DNA of 64,000 nucleotides from Roseospira goensis (GTDB lineage: Bacteria > Pseudomonadota > Alphaproteobacteria > Rhodospirillales > Rhodospirillaceae), in contig NZ_JACIGI010000002.1 of the NCBI RefSeq assembly GCF_014197795.1, positions 168,222-232,221 of the forward strand, given 5' to 3'. Position numbers and translations under genes: made by a program. Position 1 is the first letter of the stretch, and each line of letters starts with the position of its first letter. The notes under the pieces were generated by a model. It saw nothing but the letters and a program-made list of their open reading frames with translations. It did no database searches and was not told the DNA's origin. Shown here piece by piece: positions 28,665 through 37,288 of this stretch.

Positions 28665-28943
28665 GGTCGCCCCTCCTGCGCCCGTTCGGCTGTGATCGTC
28701 GCTGCACAAAACACTGTTTCTCGTGCACCTTCGATCCAGACAAGAGCCAGACAAGAGAACGCGGGCTGCATCTTTTGTCTGGATCAGGACACGAGCGTAG
28801 CACGGGCCGGGCGGCATGGCAGTGATGCGCGTCGGGGGACGGACGGAGCGCCCGGAGAACGCGGCGGGCGGTCCGGGCGTGTGCTACACTGGTGTCGCGT
28901 GGACGGAAAGAGCGAGGGGCGGGGCGAACGCGGAGGACGGACC

Positions 28944-29810
28944 GTGCGGCTGCTGGCGGTCAGCGACCTACACCTGGGACATGCCGAGAATCGGGCGATC
29001 CTGGACGATCTGGACGATCACCGCGACGACTGGTTGGTGCTGTGCGGCGACATCGGCGAATCCCTGGCCCACGCCGCGCTGGCGTTCGAGGCCCTGGCGC
29101 CGCGGTTCGGGAAGCTGATCTGGGTTCCCGGCAATCACGAGTTGTGGACCACCGAGGAGGCGGACGGCCCGCTGGCCGGCGAGGCCAAGTACGAGGCCCT
29201 GGTCGCGCTGGCGCGGTCGTTCGGGGTGCTGACCCCCGAGGACCCCTATCCGGAATGGCCCGGCCCGCACGGCACCATAAGGCCGGCGGGGGGCGCGGGT
29301 GGCGCGGACGGTCCGCTGGTGCTGTGTCCGCTGTTCCTGCTCTATGACTACAGCTTCCGCCCGCCCGGGATCGCGCTCGGCGACCTGCGGGCCTGGGCGG
29401 CGGAGGGCCACGCCCTGTGCGCCGACGAGTTCCACCTGTCGCCGGCGCCGCACGCCGACCGGGCGAGTTGGTGCCGCAGCCGGGTGGAGACGACCGCCGC
29501 CCGCTTGGCGGCGCTGCCGCCGGGAACGCGGACGGTGCTCATCAATCATTTCCCACTGCGGCGCGACCTGTTGTTCATCCATCGGGTGCCACGTCTGGCG
29601 CCCTGGTGCGGGACCGTGCACACCGAGGACTGGCATCAGCGGTTCAACGCCCCGGTCGTGGTCACCGGGCACCAGCACGTCCCGCGCACCGACTGGCGCG
29701 ACGGCACCCGCTTCGAGGAGGTCTCGCTGGGCTATCCGCGCGAGTGGCGCGGCCGCTTCCCGGCGCCGCGCCTGGCCGACGTCATGCGCGTGGTGCTGCC
29801 CGGGCCTTGA
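28944..29810 (+). CDS. Calcineurin-like metallophosphoesterase
   Basis: 288 residues. Metal-site motifs in order: LAVSDLHLGHAENR, VLCGDIGES, VPGNHELW, INHFPLR, VTGHQHVP. GTG at 28944 follows GGAGGA; an earlier start would run through non-family sequence. Substrate unknown; it is not close to the LpxH-type enzyme at 5768. Stands alone between the small membrane protein gene (divergent) and dnaE2 (convergent, 35 bases). Confidence 0.85.
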   Translation: MRLLAVSDLHLGHAENRAILDDLDDHRDDWLVLCGDIGESLAHAALAFEALAPRFGKLIWVPGNHELWTTEEADGPLAGEAKYEALVALARSFGVLTPEDPYPEWPGPHGTIRPAGGAGGADGPLVLCPLFLLYDYSFRPPGIALGDLRAWAAEGHALCADEFHLSPAPHADRASWCRSRVETTAARLAALPPGTRTVLINHFPLRRDLLFIHRVPRLAPWCGTVHTEDWHQRFNAPVVVTGHQHVPRTDWRDGTRFEEVSLGYPREWRGRFPAPRLADVMRVVLPGP

Positions 29811-29845
29811 GGGGGCGGCCGGGAGAGCGCGCGCAAGCGAGGCGG

Positions 29846-32800
29846 TCAGGGTTCACTGCCGCGGGCGCCGGCCCCTCCCAAGGCAGGGGGGAAGCGGCCC
29901 ACCCGGTCGGCGCGGCTGGGGATCAGGGCCAGATCGGCCGGATCGGCGGTCAGGCCGGCCAGGCGGTCGGTGCGGTCCTCCAGCCGGGTCACCAGGACGT
30001 GCTGGACCTCGCCCTCCGTCTGGAAGCGGCCCTCGGCGTACAGCAGGCGGGCGCGCAGCACCGCCTGGCGGTGGGCCTCGAACACCCGCGCCGGGACGAT
30101 CAGGTTGGCGGTGCCCTCTTCGTCCTCCAGGGTGATGAACAGGGTCCCCTTGGCGGTGCCCGGCCGCTGCCGGCACACCGTCAGTCCGCCGACCCGCACC
30201 CGGTCGCCGTCGGCGGCCGCGCGCAGGCGGCGGGTGGACAGCACCCCGTCGCGGTCCAGCGTCGGCCGTAGCAGCGCCAGGGGGTGCGCCCGCAGGGTCA
30301 GGCGCAGGCTCTCGTAGTCCTCCACCACCGCCTCGCCGAGCCCGGCCTCGGGCAGCGCCACGGCCGGTTCGGCCCCGGTCTCGCGCGCCCCGGAGGCGGC
30401 GAACAGCGGCAGCGGCGGCGCCTTCAGGCGCTTGACCGCCCACAGCGCGGCGCGGCGGTCGAGCCCCAGGCCGGCCAGGGCATCGGCGCGCGCCAGGATG
30501 TCCAGCGTGCGCGCCGACAGGCCGGCGCGCGCCCACAGGTCCTCGGCGTCGCGGAACGGCCGCCGCAGGCGGGCGGCGGCGATGCGCCGGGCCTCCTGGT
30601 CGGCCGCCGTGCCCGCCAGCCCCTTGACCTGGCGGAAGCCGAGCCGCAGGGCCAGGCCGGCCGGTGTGCCGTCGGGGCCGCGGACCGGCTCCAGGGTGTT
30701 GTCCCAGGCGCTGCGGGTGACGTCCACCGGCCGCACCGTCACGCCGTGCCGGCGCGCGTCCTGCACGATCTGGTCGGCGGAATAGAACCCCATCGGTTGG
30801 CTGTTGAGCAGGGCGCAGGCGAAGGCCGCCGGGTGGTGGCGCTTGAGCCAGGCCGACACGTACACCAGCAGGGCGAAGCTGGCGGCGTGGCTTTCCGGGA
30901 AACCGTACTCGCCGAAGCCCTCGATCTGGCGGAAGCAGGCCTCGGCGAAGGCGCGGTCGTGGCCGTTGCGCCGCATGCCGGCGACGAAGCGGTCGCGGAA
31001 GCGGTGGATGGTGCCGGCGCGCCGGAACGCCGCCATGGCGCGGCGCAGGTTGTCGGCCTCGGCCGGGGTGAAGCCGGCGCCGTCGATGGCGATGCGCATG
31101 GCCTGCTCCTGGAACAGGGGCACGCCCAGGGTCTTTTCCAGGGTCCGGCGCAGGGCGCCGGAGGGATAGGTCACCGGCTCCAGCCCCTGGCGGCGGCGCA
31201 GGTAGGGATGGACCATATTGCCCTGGATGGGGCCGGGGCGGACGATGGCGACCTCCACCACCAGATCGTAGAAGCAGCGCGGCCGCAGGCGCGGCAGCAT
31301 GCTCATCTGAGCGCGACTCTCGACCTGGAACACGCCCAGCGAGTCGGCCGCGCACAGCATGTCGTAGACCGCCGGATCCTCCGCCGGGACGGTGGCCAGG
31401 GTCAGGTCCGGCCCGCCGGTGGCGCGCAGCAGGTCGAAGGCCTTGCGGACGCAGGTCAGCATGCCCAGCGCCAGCACGTCCACCTTCAGCAGGCCGAGCG
31501 CGTCCAGGTCGTCCTTGTCCCACTGGATGACCGTGCGGTCGGCCATGGCGGCGTTCTCGATCGGTACGGTGGTGTGCAGCGCCCCCCGCGTCAGCACGAA
31601 GCCGCCCACGTGCTGCGACAGGTGGCGGGGGAAGCCGCGCAGCTCGTCGACCAGGGTCAGCGCCAGGCGCAGGCGCGGATCCGCGGGGTCCAGGCCGACC
31701 TCGCGCACATGGGCCTCCTCCAGGGGGCGCGCGGAGGAGCCCCAGACCGTGCCGGCGAGCGCCGAGACCGCGTCCTGCGACAGCCCGAGCGCCTTGCCGA
31801 CGTCGCGGATGGCCGAGCGTGTGCGGTAGCGGATGACCGTCGCCGCCAGCCCGGCGCGGGCACGGCCGTAGGTCTCGTAGAGGTACTGGATCACCTCCTC
31901 GCGGCGTTCGTGCTCGAAGTCGACGTCGATGTCCGGGGGCTCGTTGCGGGCGGCGGAGATGAAACGCTCGAACAACAGGTCGAAGCGGGCCGGGTCGATG
32001 GCCGTGATGCCCAGGCAGTAGCACACCGCCGAGTTGGCCGCCGAGCCGCGGCCCTGGCACAGGATCCCGCGCGAGCGGGCAAAGCGCACGATGTCGTAGA
32101 CGGTCAGGAAATAGGGCGCGTAGTCGAGGTCGCGGATGATCGCCAGTTCGCGCGCGACGGTGTCGCGCACAGACGCGGGCGCGCCGTCCGGCCAGCGCCA
32201 GGCCATGCCGGCGCGGGTCAGGTCCTCCAGGTGCTGCTGCGGTGTACGGTCGGGCGGGGTGATGTCGTCCGGGTACTCGTAGCGCAGGTCTCCCAGGTCG
32301 AAGGTGCAGCGATCCGCGATCGCCACCGTGCGGGCCAGGGCCTCGGGATGGTCCGCGAACAGGACGGCCATCTCCGCCGGTCCCTTCAGGTGGGCCTCGG
32401 CGTTGACGGCCAGGCGCCAGCCGGCCGTCTCGACCGTCACGTGCGCGCGGATGCAGGTCAGCACGTCGAGCAGCGGCCGGCGCGCCGGGGTGTGCATGCG
32501 CACGCCGTTGGTGGCGACCAGCGGCACCCCGGCGCGCCCGGCCACCGCCGCCAGGACGGCCAGCCGGCGGGCGTCGCGGCCGTCCAGGCGGCAGCGGGCG
32601 GCGAGGTGGCAGGCGTCGGGATCGGGGAACAGCGCGCGCAGCGCCGCCAGGTCGCGTTCGAAGGTGTCCAGCGCGGCCGCCCCCGGGGTCTCCTCCGGCG
32701 GCAGCACCACGGCGATCAGGCCGGCGGCGTGGGCGGCGAGGTCGTCGCGGACCAACCGGCACGCCCCCTTGGGGGCGCGCCGGCGGCCGAGGGTGAGCAG

Positions 32801-33109
32801 GGTGCACAGCCGGCCGTAGGCGGCGCGGTCGGTGGGATAGACCAGCACGCTCGGCGCGTCCTCCAGGTCGAGCCGGCAGCCGACGATCAGGCGCAGGCCG
32901 GCGTCGCGGGCGGCGCTCCAGGCCCGCACCACCCCGGCCAGGCTGTTGCGGTCGGTGACCGCCAGGGCATGCAGGCCGAGGGCGGCGGCCGTGACCACCA
33001 GTTCGTCGGCATGCGAGGCGCCCTCCAGGAAGGTGAAGTTGGTCGTGACGTCCAGTTCGGCGTAGGCGGGGGGCGGTGGAGACGGCAACGGCAACGGCAA
33101 CGGTGTCAT
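29846..33109 (-). CDS. dnaE2: Error-prone DNA polymerase DnaE2 (ImuC)
   Basis: 1087 residues; SOS-induced translesion polymerase of the C family. PHP domain is at the N-terminus (AELDVTTNFTFLEGASHADELV). The palm contains the catalytic-Asp motif PDIDVDFEHERREEVIQYLYE, followed by VIQWDKDDLDALGLLKVDVLALGMLT, the helix-hairpin-helix region, and a C-terminal OB-fold. Start ATG at 33109 overlaps the imuB stop as ATGA, so translation is coupled. Third gene of the imuA-imuB-dnaE2 operon under the LexA box at 35380. Full length and unbroken. Confidence 0.97.
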   Translation of the reverse strand: MTPLPLPLPSPPPPAYAELDVTTNFTFLEGASHADELVVTAAALGLHALAVTDRNSLAGVVRAWSAARDAGLRLIVGCRLDLEDAPSVLVYPTDRAAYGRLCTLLTLGRRRAPKGACRLVRDDLAAHAAGLIAVVLPPEETPGAAALDTFERDLAALRALFPDPDACHLAARCRLDGRDARRLAVLAAVAGRAGVPLVATNGVRMHTPARRPLLDVLTCIRAHVTVETAGWRLAVNAEAHLKGPAEMAVLFADHPEALARTVAIADRCTFDLGDLRYEYPDDITPPDRTPQQHLEDLTRAGMAWRWPDGAPASVRDTVARELAIIRDLDYAPYFLTVYDIVRFARSRGILCQGRGSAANSAVCYCLGITAIDPARFDLLFERFISAARNEPPDIDVDFEHERREEVIQYLYETYGRARAGLAATVIRYRTRSAIRDVGKALGLSQDAVSALAGTVWGSSARPLEEAHVREVGLDPADPRLRLALTLVDELRGFPRHLSQHVGGFVLTRGALHTTVPIENAAMADRTVIQWDKDDLDALGLLKVDVLALGMLTCVRKAFDLLRATGGPDLTLATVPAEDPAVYDMLCAADSLGVFQVESRAQMSMLPRLRPRCFYDLVVEVAIVRPGPIQGNMVHPYLRRRQGLEPVTYPSGALRRTLEKTLGVPLFQEQAMRIAIDGAGFTPAEADNLRRAMAAFRRAGTIHRFRDRFVAGMRRNGHDRAFAEACFRQIEGFGEYGFPESHAASFALLVYVSAWLKRHHPAAFACALLNSQPMGFYSADQIVQDARRHGVTVRPVDVTRSAWDNTLEPVRGPDGTPAGLALRLGFRQVKGLAGTAADQEARRIAAARLRRPFRDAEDLWARAGLSARTLDILARADALAGLGLDRRAALWAVKRLKAPPLPLFAASGARETGAEPAVALPEAGLGEAVVEDYESLRLTLRAHPLALLRPTLDRDGVLSTRRLRAAADGDRVRVGGLTVCRQRPGTAKGTLFITLEDEEGTANLIVPARVFEAHRQAVLRARLLYAEGRFQTEGEVQHVLVTRLEDRTDRLAGLTADPADLALIPSRADRVGRFPPALGGAGARGSEP

Positions 33110-34656
33110 GGGAACACCCCCCGCACGGTCCAGCCGCTCCCGGGCTCGCGGGCCAGCCACAGGCGATGGCCGTCGCTGTCCTCGATGCGCCAGAGGTCGC
33201 GGACGCACGTCGGCGGGGGTGGCGCGGCGTCGTGCCACCATTCCGGGGCGATCCGCTCCGGCCCTTCGGCGCGGGCCACGCACCAGGTGTGGCGGCGCCA
33301 GCGGAAGCGGGCGGGCGGGGTGCCGTCGGCCAGCACCTCGACCGGTTCCGGGGCCAGCAGGCGCGGCGGGCGCGGCGCCGTCGCTGGCCAGATGGCGGGC
33401 GCGCCGGCCGGGGTCCGCTCGGCGATGGTGACGGCGGTCTCGGGCCAGTGGCTGGGGCGGGGCGCGGGGCGGACCACCCGGTCCGGCCCCAGGCGGGCGC
33501 GCAGGCGGTCGAGCAGCGGCGCGAGCCGTGCCTCGCCCGCGGCCGTGTCGTCTCCGGCGCCGGCCCCGGAGACGAGGGCCGGCTGTTCGCTCCCGAACGG
33601 CTCGACGGCGGTCAGCGTCAGCGCCATGGCCTCGATCCCGAACCCGACGTCGAGGCCGTCCAGGGTCTCGCGGAACAGCCGGGTCAGGGCCGCCGGATCG
33701 CGGACCGGCCGGCTGGTTCCGAACATGCGGTGCAGCCGCGTGCCGTCGACGCGCATCAGCTCCAGCAGCAGGCGGCGGGCGCCCTTGCCGGCGCGTTCGA
33801 GGCGCGGCCGGAGCGCGCGACACAGGGCCTCGGCGGCGCCCAGGATGTCCTCGCTGCGTCCGATCGGTTCGGGAAAGGCCAGGGTCTCGCGCCAGGGCAC
33901 CACCGGCGGGCGGGGCGTGAAGGGCTCCGGTTCCCGCCCCAGGGCCTGGTCCAGGCGCTGGGTCACCGCCGGCCCCAGGCGCGCGGTCAGCGGCGCCCGG
34001 GGCAGGGTGGCGAGATCGCCGATGCGGCGCAGGCCGAGCCGCCGCAGGGTCTCCACGGTCTCGGGCGGCAGCCGCAGGGCCTCCACCGGCAGGCCCATCA
34101 GAAGCTGGCGCTGCGCCCCCTCCGGCAGCAGGGCGACCCCGGGCGGATCACCGCCATCGTCGGCCAGGAAGCGGGCGGCCGCCCAGGCGGCGCCCTGGGT
34201 GTCGGCCAGGCCGACGCGCACGGCGCTGAGCCCCAGGGCCAGGACGCGCTGCCGCAGGTCGCGGGCCAGGGCGTCCTCGCCGCCGAACAGATGGGCGCAG
34301 CCGGTGATGTCCAGCCAGAGCCCGGCCTCACCGCCGTCGCCCGGGCCGTCGAGGGCGGTCCAGGGGGTATAGCGCGTGGCCCAGGTGGCCAGCGCGCCGA
34401 GGGCCGCCACGTCGGCGGCGGGTGTGGCCGGCCCGACCCGCAGGGCCGGCCGCACCGCGCGGGCGTCGGTCAGCGGCATGCCCGCGAACACCCCGGCCGC
34501 CTCCGCCGCCCGGTTGACGGCGTGCAGGGTGGCGGCGGCGCCGGTCTCCGCCGTCAGCGCGAAGGGCCGGTCACGCGCGTCGGCGTGCGGGTCGCCGGGC
34601 CGCGTCACCCGGTCGGTCGCGAAGCGCGGCAACCACAGAAAGATCACCCGTCTCAT
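33106..34656 (-). CDS. imuB: ImuB, inactive Y-family polymerase-like mutasome protein
   Basis: 516 residues. Y-family-like fold without the full catalytic acidic set; in characterised systems it links ImuA, DnaE2 and the beta clamp. Visible features: FLWLPRFATDRVTR, LWLDITGCAHLFGGEDALARDL, a helix-hairpin-helix near LRRLGLRRIGDLATLPRAPL, and the C-terminal ImuB domain (RDLWRIEDSDGHRLWLARE). It overlaps imuA by 86 bases and dnaE2 by 4 bases, so the three genes are one unit. Confidence 0.95.
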   Translation of the reverse strand: MRRVIFLWLPRFATDRVTRPGDPHADARDRPFALTAETGAAATLHAVNRAAEAAGVFAGMPLTDARAVRPALRVGPATPAADVAALGALATWATRYTPWTALDGPGDGGEAGLWLDITGCAHLFGGEDALARDLRQRVLALGLSAVRVGLADTQGAAWAAARFLADDGGDPPGVALLPEGAQRQLLMGLPVEALRLPPETVETLRRLGLRRIGDLATLPRAPLTARLGPAVTQRLDQALGREPEPFTPRPPVVPWRETLAFPEPIGRSEDILGAAEALCRALRPRLERAGKGARRLLLELMRVDGTRLHRMFGTSRPVRDPAALTRLFRETLDGLDVGFGIEAMALTLTAVEPFGSEQPALVSGAGAGDDTAAGEARLAPLLDRLRARLGPDRVVRPAPRPSHWPETAVTIAERTPAGAPAIWPATAPRPPRLLAPEPVEVLADGTPPARFRWRRHTWCVARAEGPERIAPEWWHDAAPPPPTCVRDLWRIEDSDGHRLWLAREPGSGWTVRGVFP

Positions 34657-35362
34657 CGTTCCAGTCCAGGCTCCAGCGTGCCGGGCGCCCGCCGCGGCAG
34701 CGTTCCAGCGTCACGTCCCAGCGTGGCGGTCCCAGCCCCGGCCAGCTCACCGGCGCGGCCGGACGCGGCGTCACCCGCCAGCGGGTGGTCGCCGCCACCG
34801 ATGCGACTCCGGACCCGGCCCCGGCGCCGCGCCGCCCGGCGGCGGCCAGCAGCAGGCCGGTGACGCCGCCGGCCTCGGCGGCAAGCTGGAGCCGGCGCCC
34901 GGCGGTGAGGTCGACGGCGCGGGCCTGGCCCACGACGGCGGCGAGGCCGGCGGTGCGCAGGCCCTCCTCCATGCACCACAGCACCTGGACATCGTCGCGG
35001 GCGCGGGCGATGGTCAGCCGCGCCGGCGGCAGGCCGAACTGGGCCAGTCCCGGCGGGAACAGCGTGTCGTCTGCCGCGCCGTGCCGCACGCACCACAGCA
35101 CCGGCGCCGCCGCGTGCGCCGCCAGCCGCGCCGCCAGAACGGCGGTGAACCCCAGCGCCGCCGCCGGCCCGGTGGCGGCCTCGGCCGGATCGTCGGCCTC
35201 CCCGACCACCTGGTGCAGGCATCCCAGCGGCAGCCCGCCCCAGGGCAGGCCGGCATCCAGCGCGGCCAGCCCCAGGGGCAGCACCCGGCCGGCCTCCCGG
35301 GCCGAGCCTTCCAGGACCCGGATGCGCTGGCGCAGCCGGTCCAGTGATGGCGGGTGAGACAT
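34571..35362 (-). CDS. imuA: ImuA, RecA-like mutasome protein
   Basis: 263 residues. RecA-fold fragment of the SulA/ImuA family: LPLGLAALDAGLPWGGLPLGCLHQVVGE, then VLWCVRHG and LWCMEEGLRTAGLAAVVGQA. Start ATG at 35362 (MSHPPSLDRL) is preferred because an ATG at 35377 would lie almost on the LexA box. First gene of the operon; the long overlap with imuB indicates coupling. Its regulation is read directly from the LexA box upstream. Confidence 0.92.
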   Translation of the reverse strand: MSHPPSLDRLRQRIRVLEGSAREAGRVLPLGLAALDAGLPWGGLPLGCLHQVVGEADDPAEAATGPAAALGFTAVLAARLAAHAAAPVLWCVRHGAADDTLFPPGLAQFGLPPARLTIARARDDVQVLWCMEEGLRTAGLAAVVGQARAVDLTAGRRLQLAAEAGGVTGLLLAAAGRRGAGAGSGVASVAATTRWRVTPRPAAPVSWPGLGPPRWDVTLERCRGGRPARWSLDWNDETGDLSVVAALRDRPGDAARRPARRRA

Positions 35363-35379
35363 GCGACGGCACCCCATGT

Positions 35380-35394
35380 GTTCTTGTTTCGTTC
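35380..35394. promoter_or_regulatory. LexA box (alphaproteobacterial, GTTC-N7-GTTC)
   Basis: Reads GTTC at 35380-35383, seven bases, GTTC at 35391-35394. The spacing exactly matches the LexA operator described for alphaproteobacteria. It sits 18 bases upstream of the imuA start, in line with SOS control of the mutasome operon. A promoter must overlap it; no clean -35/-10 pair was picked out. Confidence 0.85.
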
Positions 35395-35585
35395 TATTGT
35401 GGGGGCGGACGGGAGTCAAGGTCCCGGCGCGGGCCCGGATGGGGGCAGGAAGATCCTCTGCCCCCAGCGGGTCGGGGCAGGCGATTCTTCTCCGCCGGCG
35501 GCCGGACTTCAGGACCACTTTCACGGCCGGCGCCCCTATCCTGATCGGCAGACGACCCACCCACATGCTGACATGGGAGGCGGTG

Positions 35586-37070
35586 ATGCTGCGGCACGCG
35601 AGCAGCACGGACCTATCGTCCGTGCCCCTGACCGACCCTGCGCTGTTGCGCGAGCGCGCCTACATCGGAGGCGCCTGGCGGGACACCGCCTCAGGCCACA
35701 CGGTGACGGTCACCAACCCGGCCGATGGCGGCCCGGTCGGGACCGTTCCCGCGCTGACCGCCGCGGAGAGCGCCGACGCCGTGGCCGCGGCCCATGCCGC
35801 GTTCGGCCCGTGGGCGCACACTCTGGGCTGGGAGCGCTCGCGCATCCTGCGCCGCTGGTTCGACCTGATGGCGGCGGCGCGCGAGGACCTGGCGGTGATC
35901 ATGACCCTGGAGCAGGGCAAGCCGCTGTCCGAGTCGCGGGGCGAGATCGACTACGCGGCCTCGTTCATCGAGTTCTACGCCGAAGAGGCCAAACGCCCCA
36001 ACATCGAGGGGGTGACCAGCCACCTGCCCGACGCCGAGGTCGAGATCTGGCGCGAGCCGGTCGGCGTCGCCGCCCTGGTCACGCCCTGGAACTTCCCGTG
36101 CGCCATGATCACCCGCAAGGCCGCCGCCGCCATGGCCGCCGGCTGCCCGGTGGTGGTGCATCCGTCGCGCGAGACCCCGTTCTCCGCCCTGGCGCTGGCC
36201 GAGCTGGCCGACCGCGCCGGTGTGCCGGCGGGCGTGTTCAACGTGGTCACCGGCAAGTCGTCCGAGGTGGTGCCGCCGTGGATGGCGGAGCCGCGCGTGC
36301 GGGCGCTGTCGTTCACCGGCTCGACCGAGGTCGGCAAGCTGCTCTACCGCCAGTCCGCCGACACCGTGAAGCGCATGGTCATGGAGCTGGGCGGGCACGC
36401 GCCGGTACTGGTGTTCGCCGACGCCACCTTCGACGAGGCGGTGGCGGAAGGGATCAAGGCCAAGTTCGCCACCTCGGGCCAGGACTGTCTGGCCGCCAAC
36501 CGCATCTTCGTCGAGCGGCCGCTGTACGAGCGTTACTGCGCCGCCTTCGCCGAGGCCACCGCCGCCATGACCGTGGGGCCGGGGCTGGACGACCCCGACA
36601 TCGGCCCGCTGATGAACGAGGCGGCCGTGAAGAAGCAGGAGGAGCACGTCGCCGACGCGCTGGAGAAGGGCGCGCGCCTGCTGTGCGGCGGCAAGAGGCA
36701 CGCCGCCGGGCCGTTGTTCTTCGAACCCACGGTGCTGGTCGATGTGCCGCCGGACGCCCTGATCTGGCGCGAGGAGACCTTCGGCCCCGTCGCCGCCCTG
36801 GCGCCGTTCGACACCGAGGAGGAGGCCATCGCCCGCGCCAACGACAGCGAGGCCGGGCTGGTGGCCTATCTGCACACCAACGACCCGCGTCGCATCTATC
36901 GCGCCAGCCGGGCGCTGCGCTATGGCATGGTGGCGGTCAACCGGACCAAGGTAACCGGTGCCCCCATTCCCTTTGGTGGCTACAAGCAGTCCGGCATCGG
37001 CCGCGAGGGCGCCCGCCTGGGCATGGAGGCCTTCACCGAGGTCAAGTACGTCTGCCGCGATTGGGCCTGA
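35586..37070 (+). CDS. gabD: NAD(P)-dependent succinate-semialdehyde-type aldehyde dehydrogenase
   Basis: 494 residues of the ALDH superfamily, SSADH branch. Catalytic Cys301 (ATSGQDCLAANR) and general base Glu267 (MVMELGGHAP) are present, plus VTPWNFPCAMITRK and LSFTGSTEVGK. Unusually, the conserved cofactor-binding Lys of the KPSE-type motif is His192 (VVVHPSRETPFSAL). Start ATG at 35586 follows GGGAGG. It precedes a class III aminotransferase by about 220 bases, suggesting GABA or another omega-amino-acid degradation. gabD is assigned by family, not by proven substrate. Confidence 0.85.
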   Translation: MLRHASSTDLSSVPLTDPALLRERAYIGGAWRDTASGHTVTVTNPADGGPVGTVPALTAAESADAVAAAHAAFGPWAHTLGWERSRILRRWFDLMAAAREDLAVIMTLEQGKPLSESRGEIDYAASFIEFYAEEAKRPNIEGVTSHLPDAEVEIWREPVGVAALVTPWNFPCAMITRKAAAAMAAGCPVVVHPSRETPFSALALAELADRAGVPAGVFNVVTGKSSEVVPPWMAEPRVRALSFTGSTEVGKLLYRQSADTVKRMVMELGGHAPVLVFADATFDEAVAEGIKAKFATSGQDCLAANRIFVERPLYERYCAAFAEATAAMTVGPGLDDPDIGPLMNEAAVKKQEEHVADALEKGARLLCGGKRHAAGPLFFEPTVLVDVPPDALIWREETFGPVAALAPFDTEEEAIARANDSEAGLVAYLHTNDPRRIYRASRALRYGMVAVNRTKVTGAPIPFGGYKQSGIGREGARLGMEAFTEVKYVCRDWA

Positions 37071-37101
37071 GGCCCCCGCACCCGGCCTGCGGCGCGGCGG
37101 C

Positions 37102-37220
37102 CCGTCCTTGCGAGTTCCGCCTTGTTCGCCTGGCGAAACGGGCGGGGCGACGCAATCCAGAGCGGACGGCAGCCCGCTCCGCCGTGGATTGCCTCGTCGC
37201 TCCGCTCTTCGCAATGACGG
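37102..37220. repeat. 119-bp imperfect inverted-repeat element
   Basis: The outer ends are inverted (CCGTCCTTGCGAG left; TTCGCAATGACGG right), with inner CGCAATCCAG and CTGGATTGC-like arms. This layout matches a widespread kind of intergenic repeat ending in CAATGACG and carrying an internal GCAATCCAG. A single copy lies in this window, in the gap between the aldehyde dehydrogenase and the aminotransferase. Confidence 0.7.
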
Positions 37221-37288
37221 TGTCTGTCTGACGGTTCGGGCGGCTGGTTTCGGCCAGGCCGCCCTAGCAAACAAGGAAACCCCGTTCG

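Noticed and set aside
30284-34372. Very long open frame opposite dnaE2 and imuB
   Set aside because: Antisense of well-recognised genes, low-complexity translation, no family features.
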